Source: Stentor roeselii (lineage: Eukaryota; Ciliophora; Heterotrichea; Heterotrichida; Stentoridae). From it: DNA of 64,000 bases. The stretch covers positions 109,503 through 173,502 of the forward strand of contig RSEH01000070.1 of the NCBI GenBank assembly GCA_006503475.1. The letters are read 5' to 3'. Below, piece after piece: positions 16,680 to 26,586 of the stretch. Position numbers and translations under genes: made by a program. Each line of letters begins with the position of its first letter. The first letter of the stretch is position 1. The notes beneath the pieces were generated by a model, which did not search any database, had not been told where the DNA came from, and was given only the letters and a program-made list of their open reading frames with translations.

Positions 16680-18503
16680 ATGAAGAAATTTGATCAGTTG
16701 ACAATTCTTTTCTTCATTCTAAACCTCATAATCTTTGCAAATAGTTCTCAGTGTGAGCAAGAAATGGAAAAAATATTTGAAGATAGTATTCTTAAACGAG
16801 TTGAATCCTATTCTCAACATGGAAATGGTCTTGATTGGTTTGATTCTTTTAAAATATGCAAAGAAACCTCAGAATCAACTTATTCAGTGATTTTATGGAA
16901 AATTGACTCATCTTTCAACGCATTTTACGGTTTTTGTATCCCCCAAGCATGTGACCAAATACAATCAGAGAAAGTTTTATCTGGACTAGTTAAAGAAGAG
17001 AGATTCAAAATAAGACCATCAGATGAAGTGTCATTTTCGATATTCAACTTCAAAAAATCCTTAGAAATGCATATTTCTGGAAAGATTTTTGTCATTATTT
17101 TTTCTGTGCACTTATTTTTTACAGTTTTCTTTAGTTTTTTTAATCCATTCTTGGAAAAAGACAGTATTTTTAACCACTTCTCAATTTTTCAAAACAGCTC
17201 GAAATTCTTAATGATTTCAAATTCATCAAATTTGCAGTTTTTTGATGGAATTCGTACAATTTCATCTATTCTTTTACTGTTTTATCATGTTTTTTGCACT
17301 TTTGAAACACTACCTTTGAGAAATCGAGTTGAAATAAACTCATTTCTGAGATCTTTTCCATATACTTTAATAGTTTCGATTACATTTGTTGTAGATATTT
17401 TCTTTTTAATATCAGGTTTTTTGATGAGTTTTCTTACAATTCCAGGAATCAGAAAAAATCAAACTAACTTCAGCTGGTTCAAATTTATATTAAAACGTTT
17501 TATAAGATACATTCCATGTTACTACTTTCTAATAGGCTTAGAGCGAAGCCTAGGAGGAGTTAAGCCTGAATTAATCCAACAACTACCATTATACTCTCTT
17601 TCCACCAATACAATCAATAACTGGTTCCACAACTTATTCTTAGTCCAAAACCTTTTTTCAAAAAAAGACTTTCCACATCTAGTATGGACCTGGTCAATCG
17701 CCTGCGATTTTCAATTCTACCTAATAAGCTCTTTCATCCTCTTTCTTTACACACGGGGTAAAAATTACGGCTACGCCGCTTCATTCATCTTGTTATTCTC
17801 AAGTATCACTTACACCGGTTTAGTTTCCTATTCTTTCAACCTCAGCCCTTCTTCTCTGAAAACATCTCAAGACCCAATTCAATGGAATATTATTTATGGA
17901 AAGCCTTTTCCTAGAATTGGAACTTTTTTGATTGGATTGATTTTCGGCTTTGTTTTTCTTGAACTCAGTCAAAAGCAACAAGGAAGAAAAAGTCGAGCTT
18001 TTGAGTTCCAAAGATTTGAATTTTTTTTTAAAAGGGTTATTTTAAATGATCGATTTTTTCAAATTTTTTGCCTTGTTGGAGGATTTTTTTTAATTGGAAT
18101 CATCGCTGGACCCTTTTATTTGCAGTATTATGGAGAAGAGTCTTTAAGTGGTGGGTTTAAAGCTGTTTGGCTTGCATTGCAAAGGCCGGTATTTGGAGCT
18201 TTTGTTGGAGTTTTTATATTGTTTATGGCTTTTGGGTATCTGAAGCTGGTTAGAAGGTTCTTGTCTATGAGGATTTTTCAGTATTTTTCTAAGATTAGCT
18301 TCTGCTTTTATTTAGTTCATCCGATATCTTTTGCTGTTGTGAATTCTGATGAGATTATTGATTGGTCGATTTTTGTGGTGGTTTCTAGATCGGTTTACTG
18401 TTTTTTTATTTCTGTTTTTATTGCTCTGGCTTGTGAGATTTTTATTCAAATGCCTTTGGTTGGACTTGGGGAGAGAATTTTAGTTGGAAAATTTAGGAAA
18501 TAA
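16680..18503 (+). CDS. NRF-6-like membrane acyltransferase (acyltransferase 3 family), copy 1
   Basis: A protein of 607 residues. The frame is open from 16518, but the ATG at 16680 gives a clean signal peptide (K-K-F then a hydrophobic run ending near A-N-S-S) and has the usual ATATAAAATG context. The luminal N-terminal domain has paired Cys and the G-L-D-W-F-D-S-F...C and G-F-C-I-P-x-x-C motifs of the NRF (nose resistant to fluoxetine) domain. About ten membrane segments follow, including F-D-G-I-R-x-I-S...H, where the conserved His of acyltransferase-3 proteins sits. Worm NRF-6 proteins act in lipid or drug transport; many relatives O-acylate glycans or lipids. A paralogue lies at 57705-59513. 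The substrate is unknown. Confidence 0.87.
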   Translation: MKKFDQLTILFFILNLIIFANSSQCEQEMEKIFEDSILKRVESYSQHGNGLDWFDSFKICKETSESTYSVILWKIDSSFNAFYGFCIPQACDQIQSEKVLSGLVKEERFKIRPSDEVSFSIFNFKKSLEMHISGKIFVIIFSVHLFFTVFFSFFNPFLEKDSIFNHFSIFQNSSKFLMISNSSNLQFFDGIRTISSILLLFYHVFCTFETLPLRNRVEINSFLRSFPYTLIVSITFVVDIFFLISGFLMSFLTIPGIRKNQTNFSWFKFILKRFIRYIPCYYFLIGLERSLGGVKPELIQQLPLYSLSTNTINNWFHNLFLVQNLFSKKDFPHLVWTWSIACDFQFYLISSFILFLYTRGKNYGYAASFILLFSSITYTGLVSYSFNLSPSSLKTSQDPIQWNIIYGKPFPRIGTFLIGLIFGFVFLELSQKQQGRKSRAFEFQRFEFFFKRVILNDRFFQIFCLVGGFFLIGIIAGPFYLQYYGEESLSGGFKAVWLALQRPVFGAFVGVFILFMAFGYLKLVRRFLSMRIFQYFSKISFCFYLVHPISFAVVNSDEIIDWSIFVVVSRSVYCFFISVFIALACEIFIQMPLVGLGERILVGKFRK

Positions 18504-18807
18504 GTTAATTTTTTTTGGTTATTGATCTATGTTTAGATCTGTAATATTTTAATAGTTTTTATTGTAGGATAATATTAGAATCATTTTAAGTTTTGCAATT
18601 GTTTTAGTTTAGATTGTTTGATTTGTGTTATTAAAGAGATTCTTTAGTTTTACAGATTCAATACAATGGTTTGAATAACCTTACCTAACAATTATCAAAT
18701 GACTTTACATTAAATCATAATCTTGGATAGATAATCTTAAACTAAACATCTAACCAACCCTGATAAGATCAATTCTTTGAACCTAACATAATAAATTTAC
18801 CAAATAC
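18504..18807. other. Intergenic, convergent 3' flanks
   Basis: About 300 bp between the ends of two convergent genes. The left half is G/T-rich and the right half A/C-rich, mirroring the 3' flanks of the two genes. No ORF, RNA gene or repeat is seen. Confidence 0.5.
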
Positions 18808-20103
18808 CTAAATCCTGACCGACTTAATCAACTCAATAAACGGATTCATACACCTCTTGCAAGCGATTTTTCCTTCACCAGTATTCAAAAATCCACAAAT
18901 TTCACACAAAATAAAATTTTCATAACAACCTTTACAAAACTTCCTGATATCAAGTCCACAAACCTGACAAGTCTCTCCAGCGAAAATAATTTCTCCACAT
19001 TGTCTACATTCAACATCAAAATCTTTAAGAAATTGATGACACCGATCACAAGCAGGTCTAATTTTCTTACAGGTACAAACATTCCCTTTATTCATTTTCC
19101 CACAAGAACATTTCCAGTATTCCTTTTTAAATCCACAGACACAAACAACATGATGATTATTTTTTCCACATTCAAAACAGTTCCAAACTTCAACATTTTG
19201 ACATTTTTTCACGAAATCTAAATTTTTCAAATCATCTTTTCCCTTCAACCTCATATTTTCAAGACATACGAAATGTTCACTTTCAATGAAAAACTCAGAA
19301 TCATCCTGTTCAAAAATGACAGCGACGGGTAAAGCTCCAGATTTTATAAAATTTTTAACACCTTCTAAAAAACTCGTATTTTTTTCATCTCCAGCTTCAA
19401 CTATTTTCCACTTATGCAGTTTTTTTTCCTTTTTAAACAGAAAAATCTTCGAATTTTCCGCCATCAAAAAACCTGAAAGGTTATAATTCGACTGGTTCGA
19501 CCCTTCAATTATTTCAAATACTTCAAAATTCGACGGAACACTGGCCATGAAACTTATCAAATTCGAGTTATTCACGTTTTCAGTTAAAACAATAAAAATT
19601 TCAGGAATTTTTTCAGTGAAAAAAGTTTTGATGCAACCACAGGCGGCTTTTTTGCTGCTTTTTTTTAGCCAAGTCCTGAAAAATTGAAGTGAAACTGAGA
19701 GTTGTCTTTCTGATTCAGCAAGAGCAGGTAGATAGTCGGAACTCAAGGAAGGCAGCATTTGGTAAATTGTAGAACATTCACAGATGTGCATGAAAAATGA
19801 TGGGAAGACAAAGTGCATCAAGCAAAAGTCTTCTGACCTTCTGCAATGGTTCTGTTCGTGATCGTGGAACTCTTGGAAGACTAGGAAAAGTTGTTCTTGG
19901 AAAGAAAGACTTGTGTCGTATTTCTTTGAAAACATTGAATCGAATGAATTTATGCTTTGGGATTGGATTGTTGGTGAACTTGCTAAGGTCTTTAAAGGGT
20001 TTACTAGGCAGGAGGCTTGTGGACATGAAGTTGTTTTTTGGACTATGAACTTACGGATCTGGTCTATGCCTAGGAAGATTGGAAGAAGATTCGATGATGA
20101 CAT
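18808..20103 (-). CDS. Probable inactive ubiquitin-specific-protease-like protein with C-terminal zinc ribbons
   Basis: A protein of 431 residues. Residues 1-260 follow the order of the plant UBP-related family: an N-x-x-x-x-x-x-x-x-D-x-I-R-x-F-I helix at the very start where the catalytic Cys helix belongs, C-P-x-x-x-C-L-V (about 37-43), H-C-x-x-x-x-x-x-C-L-x-H-F-V-F (about 95-109), and a beta-rich part ending A-L-P-V-A-V-I-F-E (about 253-261). The catalytic Cys position appears to hold Ser. Residues of about 295-420 are ten or more C-x(1-3)-C knuckles (zinc ribbons). It may bind ubiquitin or recruit a complex, but cannot be a classical protease. The USP relation is an alignment by eye; the zinc cluster is certain. 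Confidence 0.6.
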   Translation of the reverse strand: MSSSNLLPIFLGIDQIRKFIVQKTTSCPQASCLVNPLKTLASSPTIQSQSINSFDSMFSKKYDTSLSFQEQLFLVFQEFHDHEQNHCRRSEDFCLMHFVFPSFFMHICECSTIYQMLPSLSSDYLPALAESERQLSVSLQFFRTWLKKSSKKAACGCIKTFFTEKIPEIFIVLTENVNNSNLISFMASVPSNFEVFEIIEGSNQSNYNLSGFLMAENSKIFLFKKEKKLHKWKIVEAGDEKNTSFLEGVKNFIKSGALPVAVIFEQDDSEFFIESEHFVCLENMRLKGKDDLKNLDFVKKCQNVEVWNCFECGKNNHHVVCVCGFKKEYWKCSCGKMNKGNVCTCKKIRPACDRCHQFLKDFDVECRQCGEIIFAGETCQVCGLDIRKFCKGCYENFILCEICGFLNTGEGKIACKRCMNPFIELIKSVRI

Positions 20104-20281
20104 TTTTCGGGGTTTATGGAGTGGTCGGTGTGGGGGTTGAAGTGAATTTTAAAATTAGAGGATTTCATGTATTTTATTCATCGAAATTTAAAATTGTCAG
20201 GAAGTATCAGAATGTGGTTGAATTTTTAGTATATGTCAGATATCATTAGCAAAACAAATAAACCCTAAACTTTCATTATAA

Positions 20282-21970
20282 ATGGTCTCACCCTACTCAG
20301 AAACAATAAAAGTTCAATTATACATTTCCTGTCGCAAGTTAAAAGATGTAGAAACCTTCAGTAAATCCGACCCATTCGTAGAAGTATTCTTGCAGGAGTC
20401 CTCACAATCCTGGACAAAACTCGGCCAAACTGAAGTAATTTGGGACAATCTAAACCCAGACTTTGTGAAATACTTTTCACTAGACTATTACTTTGAACAG
20501 AATCAACTCTTGCTCTTCAAAGTCTTCGATGCGAACATAGAAAATGGAAGAGAAGTGAAAGGTGAGCAGATAGGAGAAGTTAAATGCAGTTTAGGAGAAG
20601 TCGCAGGAGCCAGAGGACAAAAAGTAATAAAAACTCTTCGACTTGGTAATTCAAATGAAAGTACAGGAAATATAATATTAAGGATTGAACAGGTTCTTTC
20701 ACCTAATATGAGCGAAGTATGTATTAACTTTGCAGGAATTAGAATTAAAGAAACAGGATGGGGACTTTGTTGTAGTTTAAATCCTATGTTTTGTCTTTCA
20801 AGGGTCATTGAACATGGATTTCAAAGGGTTTATCTGTCTGAGACTAGCAGAGGAAAGGGACCTATTTGGAGACCTATGGTAAAAACTATGCATGATCTTT
20901 GTAATAGTGATGAAAATCAACTCATTTTATTTGAACTTTTTGATCATAGAAGAAATGGGAATCATAAGTTAATGGGAAAATTTCAGTTCTCTATTAAGAT
21001 GATGTTTGATGGGGTTAAAGTTTTTCAATTGTTTTCTGATCATTCTAGGGAAGTTGGAGAAATACATGTGAATTTTTTTGGATATACTGAAGTTCATGAT
21101 TTTCTTGAGTTTATTGCTGGAGGGTGCCAGATTAACTTGCTTATTGCTGTTGATTTTACTGAGTCTAATCGTGTTCCGACTGATATGAATTCTTTACATT
21201 TTATTTCTAGACAAGGGTATAATCTTTATCAGTCAGCACTTCATTCGGTGTCTGAAATACTGCTTCATTATGACTCAGATAAACAAGTTCCATTATACGG
21301 CTTTGGTGCTAAGATCAACGGTGCCATCAATCATTGTTTTCCACTAAACCTCGACGAAAGTAACCCAGATGTAACCGGATTATCAGGAATAATGGATGCC
21401 TACAAAGCTATCCTTCCACAAATAACATTCAGTGGTCCTACTTATTTCTCCCCAGTCATAAAGTCCGCAGTTACCATAGCTGAACAGGCTCATGTAAATC
21501 AAAATAATCAGCAATATTTCATTTTGTTAATTTTAACTGACGGAGAAATCCACGATATGAGTGAAACAATTGACTGGATTGTAAAAGGATCTCAATTTCC
21601 ATTAAGCATTGTTATTGTAGGCATTGGTAATGCTAAGTTTGATAAAATGGAAATATTGGATGCTGATGATAACCCGCTGATAAACTCGAAGGGAATTAAA
21701 ATGACGAGGGACATTGTTCAGTTTGTACCTTTTAGAAACTTTAGAAATTCATCTGCAGCTTTGACTAGAGAGGTACTTGCTGAAATACCCAGAGAAATTA
21801 CGAATTACTTTAAAATCATGAAAATTGTGCCAAATCCACCGATTCTTTCGGATTTTCCTAATGAATGCACTGATCCTAATTGTTACCCTGAGAATCAGAC
21901 TGATTTACAAGATGATTATAATGATGTTCCAGCTGTTAATTTTTGTAACAATGACCTTTCAAAAGAGTAA
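20282..21970 (+). CDS. Copine, tandem copy 1
   Basis: A protein of 562 residues. Two C2 domains (about 8-130 and 135-255) are followed by a von Willebrand A/copine domain (about 265-510). C2A has the copine hallmark S-C-R-K-L-K-D-x-E-T-F-S-K-S-D-P-F-V, whose Asp residues bind Ca2+. The A domain has the MIDAS-like DFTESN (about 289-294) and a conserved T-D-G-E-I-x-D-M. Copines move to membranes on Ca2+ rise and act in trafficking and signalling. The tail carries a V-P-A-V-N-x-x-N-N-x-x-S-K element that recurs in copy 2. It starts 178 bp from the divergent zinc protein and has the CATTATAAATG start context. Confidence 0.95.
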   Translation: MVSPYSETIKVQLYISCRKLKDVETFSKSDPFVEVFLQESSQSWTKLGQTEVIWDNLNPDFVKYFSLDYYFEQNQLLLFKVFDANIENGREVKGEQIGEVKCSLGEVAGARGQKVIKTLRLGNSNESTGNIILRIEQVLSPNMSEVCINFAGIRIKETGWGLCCSLNPMFCLSRVIEHGFQRVYLSETSRGKGPIWRPMVKTMHDLCNSDENQLILFELFDHRRNGNHKLMGKFQFSIKMMFDGVKVFQLFSDHSREVGEIHVNFFGYTEVHDFLEFIAGGCQINLLIAVDFTESNRVPTDMNSLHFISRQGYNLYQSALHSVSEILLHYDSDKQVPLYGFGAKINGAINHCFPLNLDESNPDVTGLSGIMDAYKAILPQITFSGPTYFSPVIKSAVTIAEQAHVNQNNQQYFILLILTDGEIHDMSETIDWIVKGSQFPLSIVIVGIGNAKFDKMEILDADDNPLINSKGIKMTRDIVQFVPFRNFRNSSAALTREVLAEIPREITNYFKIMKIVPNPPILSDFPNECTDPNCYPENQTDLQDDYNDVPAVNFCNNDLSKE

Positions 21971-22119
21971 AAATCTAGTTATTTAGAAGATAGGGAATAA
22001 TATAATAAATATAAAATCAGTAAGTTAAACCCCTTATAAACAAAAAAATTACTAAACTTCCTCCTAGTTATTATTCTAACATCAATCCTTAAATCCTATA
22101 AAATTAATCATTCTCATAA

Positions 22120-23886
22120 ATGGCCTCAAGAAATTCTGATGCAGCCACAGTTCAGCTCTATATTTCATGTCGCAAACTAAAAGACGTTGAAACCTTCAGC
22201 AAATCAGACCCATTCGTTGAAGTATTTGAACGCGTATCGACGCCTCAATGGACCAAGCTGGGCCAAACCGAAGTGATTTGGGATAATTTAAATCCAAATT
22301 TTGTGAAGTACTTTTCGCTTGAATATTACTTTGAAGTACAGCAGTTTTTATTGTTTAAAGTCTTTGATGCCAATATTGAACAAGGAAGGGAAGTTAAAGG
22401 TCAGCAGATAGGTGAAGTCGAATGCAGCCTCGGAGAAATCGCTGGAGCGAAAGGACAAACATTGATAAAAGATCTTCATCTTCCAAACCTAAAGAAAAAA
22501 ACAGGAAACATAATCCTTCGAATAGAAAAAGTAGATTCGATAAACATGAGTGAAGTAAAAATAAACTTCGCCGGAAGAAGACTGAAAAGTGCAGGATGGG
22601 GACTTTGCTGCGGTTTAAGTCCTCTTTTCTGTCTTTCAAGAACAATCGAAAGAGGAGTTCAACGAGTTTACATGTCCGAGGCAAGTAAAGGTCCAGAGCC
22701 GATTTGGTTGCCAATGATAAGATCTCTCCATGATCTCTGCAACGGTGATGAAAACCAGGTAATTTTATTTGAACTTTTCGATGAATCTAGAAATGGGACT
22801 CATAAGTTGATTGGAAGTTTTGAGTTCACTTTAAAAATGATCTCAGAAGGGAAGAATATTTTTCAACTGCTCTCATCGAAATCGAAGGATATGGGAGAAA
22901 TCTTCATTCATTTTTTTGAAATTACTGAAATTCATGACTTTCTTCAGTATATTGCTGGAGGTTGTCAGATTAGTCTTATGATTGCTGTTGATTTCACAGG
23001 TTCTAATGGTGATCCGATGACTCCTAATTCTTTGCATTTTATTTCTAATCAAGGGCTTAATCTTTACCAGTCTGCTCTTTATTCAGTTTCAGAAATTCTT
23101 CTGAATTATGATTCGGATAAAGTTGTTCCTTTGTATGGGTTTGGTGCAAAGTTAAACAGGAATATCAGTCATTGTTTTCCACTCAATTTTAATGAAAATA
23201 ATCCGAATGTTTCAGGATTACAAGAAATTATGGAATGTTATAAGAAAGCTCTACCTGTTTTGCAATTCAGTGGTCCGACTTTATTTACACCTGTCATCAG
23301 CACTGCAGTTAAGATGGCTGAAGCGGCTCAGGTGAATCAGTTAAATCAAAATTACTTTATTTTACTGATTCTTACTGATGGAGAGATTCACGATATGAAT
23401 GAAACTATTGATTGGATTGTCAAAGGGTCTTTCAATCCTCTGAGCATCGTGATTGTCGGAATAGGAAATGAAGACTTTTCTAAAATGGAAATTTTAGACG
23501 CTGATGAAAATCCTTTAATAGACTCGAAAGGAGTTAAAATGGCCAGAGATATTGTTCAGTTTGTTCCTTTTAGAAATTTCGGCAATTCCCCAAGTGCTTT
23601 GACGAAAGAAGTACTCGCTGAAATTCCAAGGGAAATTACTAATTTCTTTAAAATGAAGAAAATCATTCCAAATGGGTCAATTATTATAAATGATACATTT
23701 ACAGAAAATCAAATTGAAAACCATAATGAAATGAGGGAAAATCATTTAGAATGCCCAGCTGTGAACCAGCTAAATAATAATTTTTCAAAAGCGGAAAATC
23801 ATCGAGACTCCCCAGGTGTGATCCAGACCAGTAATAATTATTCAATAGTAGTGAGTTCTGATGAAAGTTCTAGTGAAAGCTCTTAG
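22120..23886 (+). CDS. Copine, tandem copy 2
   Basis: A protein of 588 residues, collinear with copy 1: C2A, C2B and copine A domain with DFTGSN and T-D-G-E-I-H-D-M. C2A again reads S-C-R-K-L-K-D-V-E-T-F-S-K-S-D-P-F-V-E-V. The C-terminus is the longest of the three: the tail element of copy 1 appears as two imperfect copies (C-P-A-V-N-Q-x-N-N-x-F-S-K and S-P-G-V-I-Q-x-S-N-N-Y-S), followed by a Ser/Asp/Glu-rich end. Only 149 bp separate it from copy 1. The basic loop of C2B is richer in Lys/Arg than in copy 1, which may alter lipid preference (inference). Confidence 0.95.
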   Translation: MASRNSDAATVQLYISCRKLKDVETFSKSDPFVEVFERVSTPQWTKLGQTEVIWDNLNPNFVKYFSLEYYFEVQQFLLFKVFDANIEQGREVKGQQIGEVECSLGEIAGAKGQTLIKDLHLPNLKKKTGNIILRIEKVDSINMSEVKINFAGRRLKSAGWGLCCGLSPLFCLSRTIERGVQRVYMSEASKGPEPIWLPMIRSLHDLCNGDENQVILFELFDESRNGTHKLIGSFEFTLKMISEGKNIFQLLSSKSKDMGEIFIHFFEITEIHDFLQYIAGGCQISLMIAVDFTGSNGDPMTPNSLHFISNQGLNLYQSALYSVSEILLNYDSDKVVPLYGFGAKLNRNISHCFPLNFNENNPNVSGLQEIMECYKKALPVLQFSGPTLFTPVISTAVKMAEAAQVNQLNQNYFILLILTDGEIHDMNETIDWIVKGSFNPLSIVIVGIGNEDFSKMEILDADENPLIDSKGVKMARDIVQFVPFRNFGNSPSALTKEVLAEIPREITNFFKMKKIIPNGSIIINDTFTENQIENHNEMRENHLECPAVNQLNNNFSKAENHRDSPGVIQTSNNYSIVVSSDESSSESS

Positions 23887-24704
23887 ATAAAGTAGTTAAT
23901 AATTAAAAACATATGTTTTTTATTATATATTATTCTAAGAAGATGCCTTGTCTTATTTAAATAATCCAGCTAATTGTCCAATATGATTCAATCAATCATC
24001 TAGTCACAGTAAATAACCCACTCAATATTTCACCTCCTTTTATTACCCTAATTACCCGACACAGAATTATAATAATGTTGATAACCTTAAGTCTCCGAAG
24101 TAATTCGATAATAAATGTAAATGCTTTGATAAAAATAGTTAAAATTAAGTTTTAGAATAGGTTATAGATTTATTCATCTTTGCAGTTTTACGGCTCGGCC
24201 AAAGACCTTTGTGCATAAATAAAGAATAATTTGTATGATAACTTCTGAGTAACGTTAAACTGAAAATGAACTGAGATTGTTAAATTTATAAATATTAGGA
24301 AGTTCTGATATTAGGGGGTTGAAGTAATTAGTACTCATCTTAAAGATAAATATGCGGTAGTCAAAATTATCTTGATGATAAAATATCATAATTGGTTTTT
24401 CTTCTTTGCATTATAATAAAGATTTTTTGCCGGAAATCATTTGAGAATATACTTAATTGTATCAAGTTTATCAGATATTTTTAGTATAAGCTTGTGATAT
24501 TGATTTAATTCATTTAAGTAATTCTAATAATGTTGTAAACAGAAAAAGAATCATCCATTCCTTTAAATCTATCTCTACCTTCAAATCCACTAATTGATTA
24601 CATATCTTACATTATCTAAGAAAGTTTTTACTTAAACCTCGAATAATCTCTTAATTTCAATTTTTCTTTTATATTTTCTTCTATAAAATTTAATATTTTG
24701 CAAG
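23887..24704. other. A/T-rich intergenic region between copines 2 and 3
   Basis: About 820 bp, much longer than the 149 bp between copines 1 and 2. I see no coding frame with or without 15-nt introns. A short stretch near 24181-24208 resembles the 5' third of a tRNA on the minus strand but has no partner arms. The DNA may hold the promoter of copine 3. Confidence 0.45.
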
Positions 24705-26366
24705 ATGGTTGCAAGAAACTCAGATACTGTTAAAGTTCAGTTATATATTTCATGTAGCGGCCTAAAAGATGTAGAAAGATTCAGCAAATCAGATCCATTT
24801 GTAGAGGTATTCGAGTCAATATCACCGAATGAATGGTTGAAGCTAGGTCAAACTGAGGTAGTTTGGAATAATTTAAACCCGAACTTTGTGAAATACTTTT
24901 CATTTGATTATCACTTTGAGGAGAAGAAACTTTTGCTTTTTAGTGTTTTCGATGCCAACATTGAAAATGGAATAGAATGCAAAGGGGAAAAAATTGGTGA
25001 AGTTGAATGCAGCCTTGGAGAAATCGTTGGAGCGCAAGGTCAAAGAGTATCAAAATCTCTCCACCTTCCAAATGATAATAAAACTACAGGAACCATTCAA
25101 TTACGACTGGAAAAAGTAGAATCATCAAACTTGAATGAACTTAAGATAAAATTTGAAGGAAGAAGACTAAAAAATAACATATGTGGATGTTTCAGGTTTG
25201 ATCCAATGTTTTATATATCAAGAATCATCGAAGAAGGTAATCAAATAATTTACAAGTCAGAGCCGAGTAAAGGAAAAGAGCCTTCTTGGAATGAAATGAT
25301 AAAATCATTTCATGATCTTTGCAATGGTCAAGAAATCCAGCCTATTTTATTTCAACTTTTTGATTACTCCCGAAGTGGAAATCATAAACTTATTGGAAGT
25401 TTCGAGTTTAACCTGAAGATGATCTTTGATGGGAAAAATGAATTTAAACTGCTTTCTAAAAATTCAAATGAAGTGGGAGAAATTATTGTTCAATCTTACA
25501 AAATAACAGAAGTTCATAATTATTATGAGTTTATTGCAGGAGGGTGTGAAATTAGTCTCATGATCGCTGTTGACTTCACAGGTTCTAATGGTGATCCGAT
25601 GAATCCTAGTTCATTACATTTTATATCTAATCAAGGATTCAACCTTTACCAATCAGCTCTTTATTCAGTTTCAGAAATTCTCTTAGATTTTGATGATGAT
25701 AAAGAAGTTCCTTTTTATGGATTTGGTGCTAAGATTGACAATAGAATTAATCATTGTTTTCCTTTAAATTTTGATGGAAATAATCCTAGTGTTTCAGGAT
25801 TATCAGGAATAATGGAAACTTATAAAAATGTTTTACCTCGATTGCAATTCAGTGGTCCTACTTTATTTACACCTGTGATAAGTAATGCAGTTACAATAGC
25901 TGAAAAGGCTAATGTGACTCAGTTAAATCAAAAATACTTTGTTTTACTGATTCTGACTGATGGAGAGATTTACGATATGGTTGAAACTATTGATTGGATT
26001 GTCAAAGGGTCTTTCAATCCTCTAAGTATTGTAATTGTTGGAATTGGAAATGAAGACTTTTCTAAAATGGAAATTTTAGGAGCTAATGAAAAACCTTTAA
26101 TAGACTCGAAAGGAGTTAAAATGGCAAGAGATATTGTTCAGTTTGTACCTTTTAGAAAATTCGGCAATTCCCCAAGTGCTTTGACGAAAGAAGTACTTGC
26201 TGAAATTCCAAGGGAAATTACTAATTACTTTAAAATGAAGGAAATAATTCCAAATGAGCTAATTATAGAAAATAATCCATTACCCGGTCCTCTTCCTTAT
26301 ATTCCCCCTTTTAATCCAAATGAAGGAGATATGTGTCAGATTCCAAACTTATCTAATAGGATTTGA
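24705..26366 (+). CDS. Copine, tandem copy 3
   Basis: A protein of 553 residues with the same C2A-C2B-A domain order. C2A reads S-C-S-G-L-K-D-V-E-R-F-S-K-S-D-P-F-V-E-V, so the helix before the Ca2+ loop differs from copies 1 and 2. The MIDAS-like DFTGSN and T-D-G-E-I-Y-D-M are intact. The C-terminal 35 residues are Pro/Asn-rich and lack the tail element of the other two copies. Residues of about 180-200 (C2B) replace the C-C pair of the other copies (GLCCSL, GLCCGL) with CGCFRF. The start is less typical (GCAAGATG). From about codon 280 onward the protein and DNA are closest to copy 2, which suggests later divergence or gene conversion there. Confidence 0.94.
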   Translation: MVARNSDTVKVQLYISCSGLKDVERFSKSDPFVEVFESISPNEWLKLGQTEVVWNNLNPNFVKYFSFDYHFEEKKLLLFSVFDANIENGIECKGEKIGEVECSLGEIVGAQGQRVSKSLHLPNDNKTTGTIQLRLEKVESSNLNELKIKFEGRRLKNNICGCFRFDPMFYISRIIEEGNQIIYKSEPSKGKEPSWNEMIKSFHDLCNGQEIQPILFQLFDYSRSGNHKLIGSFEFNLKMIFDGKNEFKLLSKNSNEVGEIIVQSYKITEVHNYYEFIAGGCEISLMIAVDFTGSNGDPMNPSSLHFISNQGFNLYQSALYSVSEILLDFDDDKEVPFYGFGAKIDNRINHCFPLNFDGNNPSVSGLSGIMETYKNVLPRLQFSGPTLFTPVISNAVTIAEKANVTQLNQKYFVLLILTDGEIYDMVETIDWIVKGSFNPLSIVIVGIGNEDFSKMEILGANEKPLIDSKGVKMARDIVQFVPFRKFGNSPSALTKEVLAEIPREITNYFKMKEIIPNELIIENNPLPGPLPYIPPFNPNEGDMCQIPNLSNRI

Positions 26367-26586
26367 TTTAATAAGATAATGATTGATTAGACTCAAGATC
26401 GGAAGGAACTTATTTAATCCTTTCTAAATTAAATCATTTAAAAATCATTTCACTAAAATCCTCATTAAAAACCCTTAAAATAACTCTAAAAAAACTACCC
26501 AATCTACACCCCTAAGCCAAAATCCACAAATAAAAGTAACCTAAACCAAATAAATTAAATCAAATCTTAAATTTCATCTTTCATAA

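Noticed and set aside
24181-24208. tRNA-like 5' third (GGTCTTTGGCCGAGCCG, minus strand)
   Set aside because: It has an A-box-like sequence but no anticodon stem, T arm or acceptor partner, so it is not a tRNA gene.
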